NCBI GenBank assembly: GCA_013396755.1
Contig: VWZF01001805.1
Location: forward strand, 379,184 to 443,183
Direction: 5' to 3'
DNA from: Sclerurus mexicanus
Lineage: Eukaryota > Chordata > Aves > Passeriformes > Furnariidae
DNA: 64,000 nucleotides
The notes beneath the pieces were generated by a model that was not told where the DNA came from, did no database searches, and saw only the letters and a list, made by a program, of their open reading frames with translations. The first letter of the stretch is position 1. Each line of letters begins with the position of its first letter. Below are positions 50,497 to 64,000 of the stretch, piece after piece. Position numbers and translations under genes: made by a program.

Positions 50497-53493
50497 CACA
50501 CGCATCAAGGAGAGATTAAACATTTTTGCTAAAGCTGGTGTTTTGCTGTGTTTTTGGGGGTGATGTGGGCGGGAGCAGCAAACAGCTTTGTGTTTCTGGG
50601 AGCAGTAGACAAATCCATGGCTGTGCCAGGAGGGCATGATGCAAAATAGCATCAGGATGGGCCAGCATCACTTTGGACCGCTGGGTGTATATGTGGGTGT
50701 GGAGATCCCAAGCTATGCCTGTTTACACCCACAAAGCAGCTGTGGGGGCTGCTCCAGATGCTCACGAGGATTTGGGTGGTTGAAGCATGTAGGATTGTAG
50801 TGGGCTTCTCCATCAGCCCCTTTCCTGGGTGGCTCATTAAATTATTTTAAACTGTTTGATTTCACTCACTGCTTTTCAAAGTGTTCAGAGCTGGTGATCA
50901 GATGCAGAGGAGCTGAACCTGCTATGCTGCAAGAGTCAAATACCTGTCCAACTGTTCTGCCACTCACCAGGGTCCACAGAAACCGACTGGGGCAGCTTCA
51001 CATCTGCCTGTCGGACGCATCCTGGTCCTTCCTCCCACAGGGACATAACGAGGTGACAGCACAAGTGCTTGGAAGGAAGTACACAGTGGTAAGGTGATGC
51101 TGTAGTCATGTCTCTATTGGCTCTGCGCACCACAGGGTGTCTTCCTGATCTTTGTCTTTAAATCTGTCATCCTGTAACCATGGGTATTTCTAAACTGCAT
51201 TCTAGGCTGTGCTGGACCCCAGAGTAAAACAATATGAGAGGAAGCCCAGGGCAGCAGTCGGCCACCACAGTACCATCCTCATGTGGGTGACCTACTCCAG
51301 CGATGCTGGGTGGCCATGGCAAGTGTGGGGGGACATTCCCAGGCAGGGGGAGGTGAGTTTGGGAGTGCATCTCCAGCGTATGGAGTTGGGGCCATAGCCA
51401 TGCACAGCACACAGACCAAAACTGCACAGATTTAGCTGCCTTTTGGTTGGTTTTTTTTTTCCTTTCATTAGCCTATTCTTGCCCTGGGGACAATCTCCTG
51501 AAAGACTGGGCTAGCAGGGCTGGTTTTACTGTGGATACTGAATACATCTTTTCTCTGCATTTAGTGTATGTATAAACTGGATGTTTTTCCTGTTTTCTCT
51601 TGCAGTTTTCCTATATCATCATCAGCAAATATCCACTATTTTTGCCATAGTGTCATTAAAACAAAGATTGTTTTGATCTTGTTTTTTATCTTAAAAAAGT
51701 TGTCTTTTACCAACCTTTCAAATGTTTAAGAAAATCGCGCTTAAACTGACTGAATTTTGGTCAGGTTTCTTGGAGGACTTAACTGAGGGTGATGGGAAAA
51801 AGACTCTCATGTGCCCCAGCTTTGTGGCTGCAAACACCATCCTCATGGCCATGTGGGAGCGGGTGGCAGCTGAGCATCCAGAAGGTGAGCACTGTGGTGG
51901 GTACAGAATCTGTATTTAAGTAAGTACTCAGTCCAATGTATGGTGGGGCTTTCACTGCTTTTGGGGTCTTCAAGGTATGGGGAAGAGAGGGTCTTTCCCT
52001 GAAGAGTTAGGTTTTGATGGCGGCACATCCTTGTTGGACATCTTGGAGTGGACCCCACACTCCAACCTGCAGTAGTTCCTACCCGGTGCAAAAAGCGGAG
52101 CCAGCTTCAATCACTCTTGCTCAGGGGTTCATTGGGGTTCCCTGCCTTCCCTGGGGACAACAGCCATGGATATTCTCCTGCTTAGAGTTGAACTTTCTTG
52201 TGGAAAGGTAGCTGTGTGCCACGTCAAGGTGCAGAGGGGGGAAGGGGTGACCTTGTTAGCCATCTGGAACATGCATAAACCCTTTAACTGGACTTTGGTG
52301 CTTTACTCTGAGCCATTTGCAGACAAGATTTTTATCTTCATATTTGTTCTATTATTTTATCAGGGAACAAATACTTAAAAACCTCCTGGTTGACCAAATA
52401 AATAAATATATAGTGTTTCACCATTGCCAAGATGTTCTTCAATACAAATTGCACCAGTTTTCCCAAGGAGTAAGAGCTGCTGGCAGGAAGCCAGGGCCTT
52501 CAACGACAGCTACAAATGTCTTTGTTTGCCTCCTCAGTCCTAGTGCAGAGCTAAGCAGAAAAAGATTATCGAGGCCTGGAAATGATTGTGTAATCCACAA
52601 ATGCACTTTATTTGATTAAATGATAAAATGTGATCCTTCCAGCAATAACATACACCACTGCCGCCTGAGACAGCGGTAATCCAGCAAATCTGCAGAAGCC
52701 ACCGCATGTCTGAAACTGGCTGGGGCTTGGTGGTGGAGGCAGCTCTTTCTCTGTCACCTCCCTGGCTGACCTGAGAGTCTTGGAAGCTTCCATGCCATCA
52801 TCTCACCCAAACTTGGGCTCCAGGTGGGTGGCACATCCCAGGGCACCCATGTGGGGTCTGATGGTCTCGTCCTCGGCTCTTTGTACAAAAACTTCGGTCC
52901 CCACACCATTGCCGTGTTTTTACACTTTCCCTGTGCACTTCTTTGTCCTCCTGCCCTGGGAGATGCTTTCCTGCCTTTGGGCCTCTCCGCATAATCCTTT
53001 GTTTCTCTGGCATGTGCAGTGAAGGCCAGGACATGCAGATGGTAATGCTGCTCCTGTAGAATTGTGTGCTCAGTGCCAGGTGTCACTTTGGGGTACGGTG
53101 GCTGCAGGACACAGGGACCCAAGGTCTGCAGCACAAGGATGTGACATGCTCATGTCCTGAGGCACAGAGTCATGGACAGCCACGTGCTGGTGGTGTGTCA
53201 GTCACCTCCTGCCCTTAGTGAGCTTTGTTAGAGAAAGACAAGAGGGTTTGGCTTGGGGGTTTAACACCTATTTGACCTGCCACCAGTATCTTCCACTGTG
53301 TATTTCTTCTGCTGTGCTCAGAGTCCCAGGGGCTGTGCCAGTAAAAATCATGTTAGACTCATCCCCTCCTTCAGGCTTAGCCAGAATGTTGGCAGGAACA
53401 TCTCCCTTGCCCTCTGGCCGCAAGCTCTGGCACTGGCCAGCCTGCTACTTTCCTTCCCCTCCTGCAGCATCAGCCCAGGCAGTCCTGGTCCTT

Positions 53494-53539
53494 CCCATGG
53501 TGCTACTGTCCCATGGTGCTACTGTCCCATGGCCCATGG
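53494..53539. repeat. Nested short tandem repeats (16 bp x2, then 7 bp x2)
   Basis: CCCATGGTGCTACTGT occurs at 53494-53509 and 53510-53525. Its first seven bases CCCATGG then occur twice more (53526-53532 and 53533-53539). Simple replication-slippage array. Confidence 0.9.
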
Positions 53540-53702
53540 CCCCACAAACAAAGGGAGCAGCTGGGCTAATTGGGCTGTCCCAGGCGCCTCACTGCCCCTT
53601 GAGTTCCATAATCCCACAGGAAAGGAACCTGCCATATCTTCAGGGGGCATGAGAGGCCCTCAAACAGCCACCTTTCATGGGAGAGAGGCTTTGGCTCTTA
53701 CA

Positions 53703-53830
53703 CATGACATAAATATAATATATACTCTATTATTCAAATACATATATAAAATCAGTAACTATGTATAGCATAATAACATATTGTAACATAATACAATGCA
53801 ACATAATATCATACAATATAATATAAATTA
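53703..53830. repeat. Degenerate AT-rich tandem tract
   Basis: Almost pure A/T with recurring ACATAATA/CATAATAT phrases and ATATAATATA stretches, in sharp contrast to GC-richer surroundings. It is probably an aged microsatellite. Confidence 0.65.
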
Positions 53831-54225
53831 AACCCAGCTGTAGGACTAGCATAGGTTGCAAGTGCCAGGCCATGTGCTGTATTCAGACATCACATAGGTA
53901 AGCCCAGAGCAGCATCACGTGGCCCTGTGAGTTGAAGGATACGACGGGGGGTTTCTTCCTCCTCAGAGGTGATGATTAAGTTTCTTCTGGGCTGCTGGGA
54001 AGAGGAAAAAAAATAAAAAGAAAATCCATAAATTTTGAAGGCAGTAAGGACCGAGCACAGAAACACCCCCTTCCTCTCCCCGCCTGGACTAATGAAAATC
54101 TCAGCCACGCTGGGAGGTGACTGGTTTATGTTTGTTCTTTGCTTTAAATGTAGTGGTAAAAAGCCCACAGTTTTGGGCTCAGATCGGAGGTGGGATCATT
54201 AGGAGGTGGCAGGCGACGGCTGATA

Positions 54226-54237
54226 CACATTAATGTG
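54226..54237. promoter_or_regulatory. Perfect 12-bp palindrome CACATTAATGTG
   Basis: Exact palindrome with an ATTAAT centre at 54226-54237, followed within 60 bp by AACTGAGGCAAATTATTGC. It could be a dimeric homeodomain site. Chance is also possible. Confidence 0.3.
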
Positions 54238-55289
54238 CCATGAGCAGTCAGAGCTCCACGGTGGTTTTTTTTAACTGAGGCAAATTATTGCTTCAGGAAA
54301 AAGACTGTCTCCTCTGGTGGAATTAGAGCAGAGGGAAGGGGAGAAATTGATTTATCTCGTATTTTGTGGCACTAGATTGACAGCTCAGGCAATGCAAACT
54401 GCCCCCGTGCAGAGGGGATGGTGCACAGGTGACATGGTTCGGGGCAGTGCCATCTCCCACTTTGCAGAGGGTCCTCCTTTGGAGGGGCTGGTGTTGGGGC
54501 ACAGTGACCAGTCTGGAGACCATGACCACTGGGAATCTTGGCCATGACTGTCAAGAGCAATTTTTCTATATGGTGAAGTCAGTTGAGAAACACTGCTGTA
54601 GGCATCTTGCCTGTCCCTCTGATCCCTTATGATGTAGCCATGTTTCTGGCACAGGCGGCCAACAAGATCACCCTGGTCTGGCAAACCCTGAGGTGATGCT
54701 ATCTATCTCTGGGGGATTCGCAGTTCTCCGGGGTCTTTTCAGGTCGTGACTGTCTGACATTGCACATGCTGTTTCTGGGTGTTCTTCCCAGCAGTAATAC
54801 CGTTTTGATGGGCTTCAACTGGCCTTCCCCTCCCTCTGCTGGAATAAAGCAGAAACGTCCACTGGTCATCCCTGGGACTTGGATGGCACCTTGCTGTCCC
54901 CTGGCTGCAGGAGCTGTCCCTCATAAGCCGTGGTGCCTCCAGCAAGGCATCTTCTGGTAAGGCATGAGGACTGGGTGGGTTATTTCAATGCTCACCTCTC
55001 CCATATCACAAAGGATCACAATGCACACTGTAAAATAAGCCATTAGCTCACAGACCACTCAGACGAGTCCCAGTGGGGGCAACTGAGGCACGAGGGCAGA
55101 ACTGCTTGGCCCAAGGTCATACAGAAGGTTGCAGTGAGAAAGAAACTGCTCACAACCCATGCTGAAATCCCCAGGAAACATGCTTTGTTTATGGTCCCAG
55201 ATGCCTGGGCCACTTTGGCTGTCACATTATCCTGAGCTGGAGTTTTATTTCTTCCCCAAACTGTTTTTTTTTCTTTTTTTTTTTTTTAT

Positions 55290-55450
55290 GAACGAAATTC
55301 TCCCTTCGCAGCTCCTATTCTCTCAGGGGCTCTTCCACTCAGCGGTAGCCCAATTTCCTTTTATAGCTTGTACAATGACTGTCCTAATTACAATTAAAAC
55401 CGGGAACACTCTAATCAAATCTTTTACTATTCTAGACAAACTCAGAAAAT
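55290..55450. promoter_or_regulatory. Candidate downstream regulatory element
   Basis: After a T-rich run (55263-55288) comes a mixed stretch with CCTTTTATAGC, TAATTACAATTA (55385-55396) and CTAATCAAATC. The composition resembles the intronic candidate elements. No direct evidence of function. Confidence 0.28.
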
Positions 55451-58400
55451 GAGTAAAATTAGTGACACGTGGTGCAAAAAAAAAAGGGGAAAAAAATATG
55501 TCCGTGAGCTGCTGTTAATGCAGAGAGAGTTAAAGAGGGCAGCGGGATTTCAGCTCTCATCTGCAGTAATTAGTGGTGGGGAGGAGGCATGGGCACCACT
55601 GTTGAGAGGGACTTGAGCATCCCTGGGTGTTCCTCCATCCTGCTGACCCTGTGCTAGCTGGACCCGGTGGTTTGAATAATTCCCCCCAGGAGTTGCCATG
55701 GCAACAAATCCTTTTGAGGGAAAAAACCTTCAGCATCAAGAGTTAATCAGACCCTAAACCAAAACGGGGTTAAAGCTGGAGCAGGGATGTGTGAACAGTG
55801 GGATCACCGGGGCAGAAGAAAGGCAGTGAGTGGAGAGTAAATAATATGCAAGGAAGAGGGGTCTGATGTCTGCTTGAGCTCCAGCCGATAGCCAGAGGGA
55901 TTTTTATTGTGATGGGAAATCAAAGGGGTAAATTTGTAGGCTGGATAATTATTTTTAATTTTCTGAAGGGCTTGCTGGATGATTTTACCACCCTGCTCCA
56001 TCACATCTCCCAGCTCTGGGTGCTGATTTAGCAGGGGAAACACTGTGTGCTGTGAAGTGGAAGGTTGGGCACATGTCCCGCCTGGGTGGAAAGGTGGTCC
56101 TCACCTGGTGTCCTGTCAAGGGATGGGGCTTCAGACCAAAATGGAGCTTGCTAGAGTGGAAGGGCTGCACATGCCATGGGATGACTGAACATGTGCTATT
56201 GGTTTGGGCATGCTACTCCAGACTTAACAGCTAGAAATCCATGATGTGGAGAGGTGATCTCCCATATGTTTGTGTTTGGGAGAAGACAGGGAGAAGGATT
56301 TATGGCTACATTTCTTGGATTAATGCTCCTAGGTAATGTAAGGTTTGGAGAAGTAGGATGAAGGCAGAACCAAGAAGTTCAGCCCTTTCTGTAGCTTGCT
56401 GTTCAATTGGGGTTACAGATCCTGTCTGTAAGATCACTGAAAGTGGTTTGTTTCTGGAGCTAGCATGATTTTCAAGGGACTGATGGAAGGCAGGGACTGA
56501 ACTGGGATTCAGGAAGGCAAAACCTGGAGCGCTGTTCCTACCATTGGATACAAGCAATGAAAATGGTACTGGCAGAGTAAGGATGTCTTTCTATGCTGGA
56601 GAGAGCAGATGTTCACAGCTGATCCCAGCATTATGTTGTTACAGTGGCCAAGATTTGTGAGGTCCCTTTGAATGAAGTGTCTCACTGATGTAGGGAGAAG
56701 GACAGGACACCATTGTGGTGAGGAATTTGTGCTCATTTTTAGTATAAGGATATATGGGAGGAGTCTGTCCTAGTTGAGGGTTAGTGTTACAGTTGGAGAC
56801 CGTGGTAAAAATGAGGAGATTTGGAGTGTCTGCAGGACTGGGTGGAGCAGAACTCCCAAAGAGCCAGGGCTGTTGCTATTTCATGTTGCCTGGCATCCCA
56901 GTTTTCAAGTGATTTAGTATCATGAACGACCTCATGTTGGACCTGCCCAATGCACCAGTGTTCTTCCTGTCCTAAACTGTGATGTGATACTCCCCTAACT
57001 GCCTTTTCTGGAGCTAATGCAGGTTTGCAGTCTCCGACAGCAACGTAGAGCAGGACTTCCCCATGCTCACACTCAGTATGCTTTTCCTGCTGACCAGCCT
57101 ACATCTTCCTTGTTGCAATTTAATCCCCTTTCTACTGGTGCGGCTCAGCAGAGAAGTGAAGACCACATTGCCCACAGATGCTGTTTTCGGAGGGGTGTCT
57201 AACTCCACAGTCTCAGTTATCTCCAACTTCCCCCACATGCCTGGTTTAGTTTTTGGAGATGTCTGAAGTTTCAGCTGCAAGAGAATGGTCTCGGGCAAAA
57301 TGTGTGAACAAGCATCCTTATACCTTGGAGCTGATCAGCTTTCCATCCAGACTGTGCAGTCTCACAGCTGGACGTGCCCTGGTGGCTCCCATGATGGAGG
57401 GGCACCTTGGAGCTTGGGGTTGATTTGGTTTGGTTACAACACACGAACAAGGAGCTGGTTGCTCTCTTGACTCCTTTTCCTCACTCTCCATCTTTATTAC
57501 TTTGTCAAAGTACTTTCAAGTATAATACTTAAATTTTATAGGTCTGAAGCACAAGATTATTCAATTTGCTTTATAGGCCCAGTTTGATAAATCCGCTTGG
57601 AAGCCTGTGCTGTGGTAATTGAAATGCACTGCCTGGGGAGGAGGGAATTTCTGCACTGGCTTCAGCCTTCACTTCTGACTGCTGCTGACTGGCCACATGG
57701 GCAGGATTCAGCAAAACCTGATGGGATTCACAGGGTAGGAGCTGCCTGAGGGCCCAGGTAGGTCTGGATGAGATGGGAGATGGGAAAGCTGCTGGGACAG
57801 AGCACTCTGAAAATGTTAATTCCATGTTCCTCCTCTTGTTCTGATCCTTCTGACCCAACCAAGCCTCAAGGGCAGTTGAACTGTTGGGGCCCAAATTGAA
57901 ATGACAAATTACACTGAAAGCAAGAGGATGGCCAGGAGCTGAGCGTGGCTGCCACTAGGACGTCTTACATGCCTTCAGGAGCAGCATTTGATAATTCAAC
58001 CCTGCCTGCGCTGAGCCAGCAGCAGCTGAATTTCTCAGCTGCCTCCAAATGAATGGAGGATGAAAGCAGGTTCTGGGGGGCAGAAAAAGCCTCTTTGAAG
58101 GGGTTTAACACCTTCCTATTGGAAGGGATGAGGCATGGGGGAAACTCTCACCTTCACCTCAGTAGTAAAGAAGACTGTGCCTGGAGGAAAGTTTCAGTGG
58201 GTCTGAGGCAGGAGGAGGGCTCAGACATGAATTTGTGGTTCACAAGGCTTTTGGGAGCCACTCAGTTTCTTTCTCATGCCCCATTCTATGTGAAATAATT
58301 CGCTTTTTTTTCCAAAGCTTTGAGATTTATGTTTATTAAGGGGTAATACATCATGGTGCCTATGACAGCAGGGACTTGGTGCAGTGAGCCAAGAATCCAT

Positions 58401-61400
58401 TCCCAGCCTTATGTTGCAGTTGTCCTTGATGTCTAGGTCTTCATCTGAAGTTTGCTAAATGGTCTTGGTTCCTGGCATTTGATGAACTTACCTGTAGCAG
58501 ATCAGGTTTCTTCCAGCATTAGCTCCCAGAGAGGCGGCAGTCCCCAAAAGCACACAGTTTGAAAGATGAGGTCAGTTTTCCCATTTCAAAAAAGGCTCTC
58601 TCCTCAGGTGTCTATCTTATGATACAGCAATGCTTGAGGCTCCAGGGAAAGTGGTTAAAATATAAAAGTTCAGGGAACTTGCAGACCTCTGGATCACATG
58701 TCTGAGGGTACGGGGGTGAGAGGTTGCTCTGCTGTGTGCTGAATCGAGGTCTTCAATCCAAATGTTAGAAATTTCTTCTCGCTGTTCAACAAAAAAATGT
58801 CAACATTACACTGAAAGCGATATTGATCCTGCATGACACCAAATATTTTGCAAAGCCTTGGAAAATATTTGGGATGTGGGTTATTGTTTTATTGCTTGAA
58901 AGGTTTGGTTTGGGCTAAAATAATGCTGTTTTTTCTCAACTGAAAAGTTTGAAAAATGCCTCAGCTGGTTGTAGTGAAGACCTCACTAGATGGAACCGAT
59001 CAGGTGTGAAGAGGCACCAGTTTCCAGATTTCTTCCTGCCCTTAGGGCAAAAAGTTGAGTGCAGAGTGTGTTTTGAAGACAGTTTTTAGGAGATGGTCCT
59101 GCCACTTTAGTGCTTCTCAGAGTCAGAGGACAACACTTTCTGCTTGTTCCTTGCTGACTGCAATGAAGGGAGGTGGCATTAGATATAGCTGGGAGGTGAA
59201 CCCCACAGCCTTGACTCCAAGCTTTCTCACCACAGCCAGGCTTTGCATGGCACTCGGAGGAGGGATGAAACTGTCAGCTGATTGTTTCTGCTGGAGGAGT
59301 TGCCCTTCTTTTCCTGTTTTAGACTTCATACCCCAGGGCTGTTAATACAGAACTTCCCAGAAGGACTAAATTTAAAGCAAATGGAAGCATATTGTACTTT
59401 TGGCTCTAGTAGGTAGAACTGTGTAACACTCTCTCTTCATTTTTGCTTTCTCTTTCTCTGCACAGAGTGTATATAATAGACTGTCATTGTATTTAAATAA
59501 TAAAGCAGAACTAGGATTATTTTGTACACTTTTTTCCTTCTCTCTGATCTCCCCATTGAAAAATGCATGGAAAGCAACAGATGTTTCGACTTTATAGCTT
59601 GAACCTTCTCAACTGTTTGAAGATTGGATGTAAAGTTCTTTGAACATCAGTTTCAGAGGAGACTCTCTTAGTAACGGTTGCCATGCAAAATTCATAATTA
59701 ATGAAGATTTCAGGGTTATAGTGGGTTTTTAAAATGTTATTTCACTATTTGCGTTACTATCTCCTACTCTTCTTAATCAGCTCGGAGGAGCGGCATCAAC
59801 CAACTGGAAGAAACATAATCACAACTGCACCCCAGCATGTGGCATTGGGTCAGGGTGCCTTCTACAGACTCTGCAGCTCAGGGGTAGCCAGAAGGGCTCT
59901 CTGGCTGGCCATGGGGGCATGGACTCTAATTTAGGCAGAAGCTGTTGAAAGGCACCTGGTAATTAGTTGCTGGGGTTCAGGCATTTGCCTGCTGCCCGGT
60001 GTATCAAGGCAAGAGCTGATCTAATTTGGAGGACTGGATTACCCTCTAGTGGCTGCAGATTAAATAAAGAAGGGACACGTGTTTCTTGCAGACATGGTTG
60101 TGATGTGCTAAATTCTCCTGTCCAGGGGTGCAGTTTAGAGGGCAAACAGGAGGCTGCAGGGGAGCAGCCACCAGTGCTATGGGGAATACTGGGGCCCAGA
60201 GCCCCCCAGGAAGAGCACCTGCTGCAGCATGATGCAGATGCCTGGGGTAGCTGTAGTTTGGTACCCGCTGCCTGATTGCCAGCACCAAGAAGGCTGGTTT
60301 TGGAAGTGCCTGCTGCTGGGAATGCTGTGGCCAGGCTGCCTGGCACAGCATCGTGCTGTTGTGGCTATCACACCAGAGTTGTCTTAGGGATGTCTAAAGC
60401 AGATGGCAGCATCACTGCGGGTAGGCAAGGAAAAACCGTGGCTCACGGATAGGCTGTGGGTTTTCTCTTGGCTGTCCCACATTACCACTCAGCAGCTGCT
60501 CCAGTTATTTCTAGCTTGGGATGATCCTGTTCTCTGTCGTGTCAAGGGAAGTGGCAGGACCCGTGCTGGGCTGACCCTGGCTGCAATGTCCTGCTTAACA
60601 ATAGCAGACATGCCCCTGTCTCTGCTACCCCAGATTTTGGGTAGCCTAAACAAGGCTTCTTTTTCCATTGGGTTCACTCACTGTTAATACTCCAGGGAGA
60701 TTTAGGGTCATGGCAAAGTGGTGATCCCCTGTTTTTAAAGCAGGATATGAGTGATTTCATGGCATACTTGGTGATAAGCCAGCTGGTACACAGGGATGTG
60801 TCACACCAGTGAGACTGACCGTCTTTGGCATCCCCTGGGAGACGCAGTGGCTCAGCAGTGTCAGCAATGACCAGGGATACTTTGCTGCCACCAGCAAGCC
60901 ACCACTGGCTGCCATGGCAGAGGCAGTCAAGTCATGCATTTAATTGGTGTCTATTGGATTTTTTTCCTGCAGCTACAGTTTGTGCTACTTATTGTGACAT
61001 CCATGAGAAGTGGTGATTTGGTTTTGTTTGTGTGTCTGACTCAGAGGATTTCTCCATGCTGGCATCTGACCCCTTCCCCCCATCCTGACGGCTGTTTTTC
61101 TGTGTCACGGGTCTGAAATAAGAGGAAGCTTTTGGATCATGGGTTGTGGGCTAGGCAGAGTCGAGGGAGAAGAGGAATGAGAACAGCCAGGCCAGCCATC
61201 AGGGCAGCTGGAGGGTTGTGCCAGTCTCCTCGCTGCTGATGCCCCAGGACACAGCAGCAAGGCTGTCCTCCAGCACAAAGCGGCAGCTGGGCCTCTGTTA
61301 TGTCACCATGTTGTCACCACACACCCCAGCTGCTGACTGAACTTCAATGGCTCTGGGGACAGAGCAGACAGGCTGGGCAGGAGCGGAGCTGCACCTTCTT

Positions 61401-64000
61401 GGGGGGGCTCGTGTCTATCTGTGGTTGCACTGGACTTTCTGCCTGCAGAGCTGTAACTCCAGAGCAGGTGGTGGCTTCTCCCCTTGGAGCAGGGAGTGGG
61501 TAGAGTGTGGCTTGTTCTAACCCTGTTGAACCCATGATGTCTCCAGCTAGGGTTTCTGCTTGGATTTCCACCTAGGGACTATTAGCAATGTGTCTGAGGG
61601 GCAGTGACTCCAAACTGGGTGAGGGACAGAGCAGGATAAAATGATGAAGAAGCACTGAAATACACCTCCTGAGAGAAATGTGGATCTTAGCCACAGCTTA
61701 CACAGTTGTAGCATGTTCTTGTTGTTGGATGAGAGAAAGTGTTAGAGGTTCTGGCCAGGGATGAACCATCTGGAACTAAGCAGATCTCCCCCAGCACTGG
61801 TACCTCTCCTTCTCACCAGGGAGGACTGAGCTGGAACCATCTGACTCAAGCAGCTGAGGCTTTGAGACATTTCAGAAACTAAGTCTACATTTGTCAGATG
61901 ACCTGGTCTGCAGAGTAAGTGGAATGAACCATGAACCCCATATCTATTAGTTATGGACTTGGTCAGGGGGCCAAAGCTTCTGTTCAGTCCCAGCACTGTG
62001 TTAACAAGCTGCTGTGGTTCAGGACACACTAGTGCAGTACAATGGGCTGCAATCTTTGCCCTGCAGTAAACTCCTTGTCCCCATGGCATTGTCCACTGTG
62101 TTGCTGGGCCTGATGGTCCCTCCTGAAGGCCTGGTTTTGATGCAGTCAGAAATTACCATGATGGGTTGGGTGCAGACCTATCCTTTGACCAGGTGGAAAT
62201 ACCTCTAATGATGTTCCTAAAAGAAAGAGAGGAGAAAGGCTTGATGTGGCGAGGCATGTGCAGCTGGGGACAGTTCTTGGCTGTACCAGGCTGTCTTGTA
62301 GCCCACTTGTCAGGGTTCTAGGAGTTGTGCTCTCCCCGTTGTCCTTCAGGGAACAAAATGCAATAGATGATGACAGCACAGAGACCTGTCAGACTTGGCC
62401 TGTCATCCTCAACCAACACAGTGGAAGCCTCCAGGCCTTGCTGCCCTCTGCTCCTGACCAGTTTGTTGGGCTGTGTGCATGTGAGTGGCATCACAATAGC
62501 TGTCATCCCTCTGCTTCTTCCCAGACTAGCCAGTCAGCTTCTAGTCAAATGTCTCTGCCCTTTTTGTCCATCTCAGAGTGGAAGGCACCTTCCATCTCTC
62601 CCACTGGTCCTTCCTTTGAATCCATCTTTGTTGTGGTGCTGGACTCCAGACTGAGCAGAAGGTGCTGGTGGCATGGGACAGGGTGCAGTAAAGGTTAAAG
62701 GGGCTTCCTGCAGGAGCTTGTCTCTTGCCAGGGCACAATTTTGGGAAGTCATGGGCAACAATGGCTCCTAGAGAGCAGTTTAAGTGAGGTCAGTCTGATT
62801 TAGGGAACAGTGTGTAGAGTACAGCTGTTTTGAGCCATGCTGAGTCACTTTCCTTGGGCCAAAGGCTGCACCCTGTTGCATTTTATATACTCACCTTTAT
62901 TTACTTTTGTTTGAAAGTGTCTCTGGAGTACTCTGAAGAAACACTACTGCAAACCCAAAGGACCCATATTCCTGCAGCTGGAGCTCAGCCCGTGCAACTA
63001 CCTCTCCTTCATTATAATAAGTCTCCACTCCTCCTTCACCACTTAACCCTTTCAGCTTGGCCTCCACCTCTCAGGGCATGCTGAGCTCAGTGGGATGGCG
63101 CCTCTCCCCACTGTATCCCGGAGCGGTGGCTGTGGCACAGGGCAGCCAGTGCCACTCCTTCTCACCTCCATGTCCCCACTGCCCTGTGATGGCGGGGGCC
63201 CTTGCTGAGCCCCTCTTGAATAATCAGCTGTGGCAGATGCGGCCTCGCAGCCCTAACGGGGCTCTGTGCTCGGCAGAGGGGAATGGCTCTGGACTCTAAT
63301 CCAAGCAGACAGATTGAGGTCAAACGCGCCCTTCATGCAACAAGCGGAGAAGGGCAGGGAAAGGGGAGGGGGTGCCTGTGTGAGGGGCAGCAAAGAGGGC
63401 GACAGTCCCGTGGGGACTGGTGTGGACTGGGCAGTCTGGCCCCCTCCCTTGTCCCCTCTCCCGCAGGGATGGTGGAGGGCTGGGGATGGTGAGACGCTGC
63501 ATGTGGAATGTTCGGTGCGGCAATGGCAGCCGGATTTGAGCCAGCTGGTGTTAAGTGCAAAGGGAGGGCTGGCTATGGGGTGGGATGTAGCAGCGCTGGG
63601 CACGTCTCTCCCAGCGTCCCATGCGGATTGCTTGTCCCTTCTCTGTTGCGATTTAGGCTCCTGAGAGCCTGGCGAAACTGAGGCAGGTGGGAAGGTGCCT
63701 CCTTTGATCAAGGAACAGGTTGGGGAAGTGTCAAATGCACCTCATCTTGTTGGTAACTTTTGAAGTCTCAGTGCTGGAGACTGACCTGCCTGCTCTTGTG
63801 CCAAGCTACGGGTTCAGAATAGTGGCAGGTTTCATTGCTAAACCTCTATGTAGCACCCACTTCTGCTGCTTCCATCCACCTCACTGCCTGGTGGCATGTA
63901 AATGCCTGTGGGCAGAAGAGCCACTCTGCCCACTGCAGAGCACCCCTCTGCCTCCTGCCCCACTCCTGGGATGTGGGCTTCCCCCTTGACTCAGCCCTGC

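Larger units (their letters stand above)
46576..50515 (+). other. PLXNA1: PLXNA1 3' untranslated region
   Basis: About 3.9 kb between the stop codon and the strong poly(A) signal. GC-rich just after the stop, then increasingly A/T-rich with A and T runs (for example 47207-47222) and a GT/TA dinucleotide run at 48117-48134. One undetermined base lies at 47015. Reading frames here, including the long minus-strand one 46476-46943, are not protein-like. The 3' boundary is inferred from the poly(A) signal and is good to about 20 bases. Confidence 0.8.
50516..64000. other. Intergenic DNA downstream of PLXNA1, no gene seen
   Basis: 13.5 kb without a recognisable exon on either strand. All reading frames are short and lack known motifs. 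I looked for splice-flanked conserved peptides, tRNA and snoRNA without finding any. It includes two small tandem repeats, an A/T-rich repeat tract and a few candidate regulatory islands listed separately. A non-coding RNA gene could not be excluded. Confidence 0.65.

Noticed and set aside
51722..51919. 65-codon plus-strand frame downstream of PLXNA1, considered as an exon of a neighbouring gene
   Set aside because: No recognised similarity and no convincing partner exons on either side.
1..64000. CRISPR arrays, bacterial operons, phage or viral genes, tRNA and rRNA genes
   Set aside because: The window is vertebrate intron-exon DNA. I saw no regularly spaced repeats, no viral reading frames and no tRNA or rRNA signatures.

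Overview
The window is vertebrate nuclear DNA, most likely from a bird or close relative. It holds the 3' two-thirds of one multi-exon gene on the + strand, and I recognise that gene as PLXNA1 (plexin-A1, a semaphorin co-receptor). The bird assignment is an inference: introns are fairly compact, interspersed repeats are very sparse (no Alu, L1 or B-type SINEs seen, one possible decayed CR1-like LINE piece), and the assembly style (a 315-base N run plus single n's) fits an older Sanger-type draft. I cannot name the species.

Layout: 1-733 is the end of an intron. 23 coding exons lie between 734 and 46575. They join without any reading-frame conflict into 1191 codons plus a TGA stop. All 22 introns inside the window are GT-AG. 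The encoded segment runs from the second IPT/TIG domain through PSI3, four more IPT domains, the single transmembrane helix, the juxtamembrane coiled coil, the split Ras/Rap GAP domain with its inserted Rho-GTPase-binding domain, and the true C terminus. If the full protein has the usual ~1896 residues, residue 1 here is about residue 706. The sema domain, PSI1, IPT1 and most of PSI2 lie upstream of the window. A 3' UTR of about 3.9 kb (46576 to ~50515) ends at a good AATAAA signal with a GT-rich downstream element. From ~50.5 kb to 64 kb I see no gene.

The exons work together as one receptor: the extracellular IPT/PSI stalk carries ligand-induced rearrangement across the membrane, the ubiquitin-like domain binds Rho-family GTPases (Rac1/Rnd1), and the GAP domain switches off Ras/Rap proteins. 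The three catalytic arginines expected for the GAP are all present.

The most notable non-gene structure is in the last intron. A 700-bp block (44401-45100) recurs, apparently identically and in the same orientation, at 45587-46286. Between the copies are 315 N's and 170 bp of low-complexity sequence. This is most simply a false assembly duplication around a gap. Several AT-rich, homeodomain-site-rich patches in the introns and downstream DNA look like candidate regulatory elements but cannot be proven here. I found no operon, mobile system, CRISPR array, RNA gene or novel biological system in this window.
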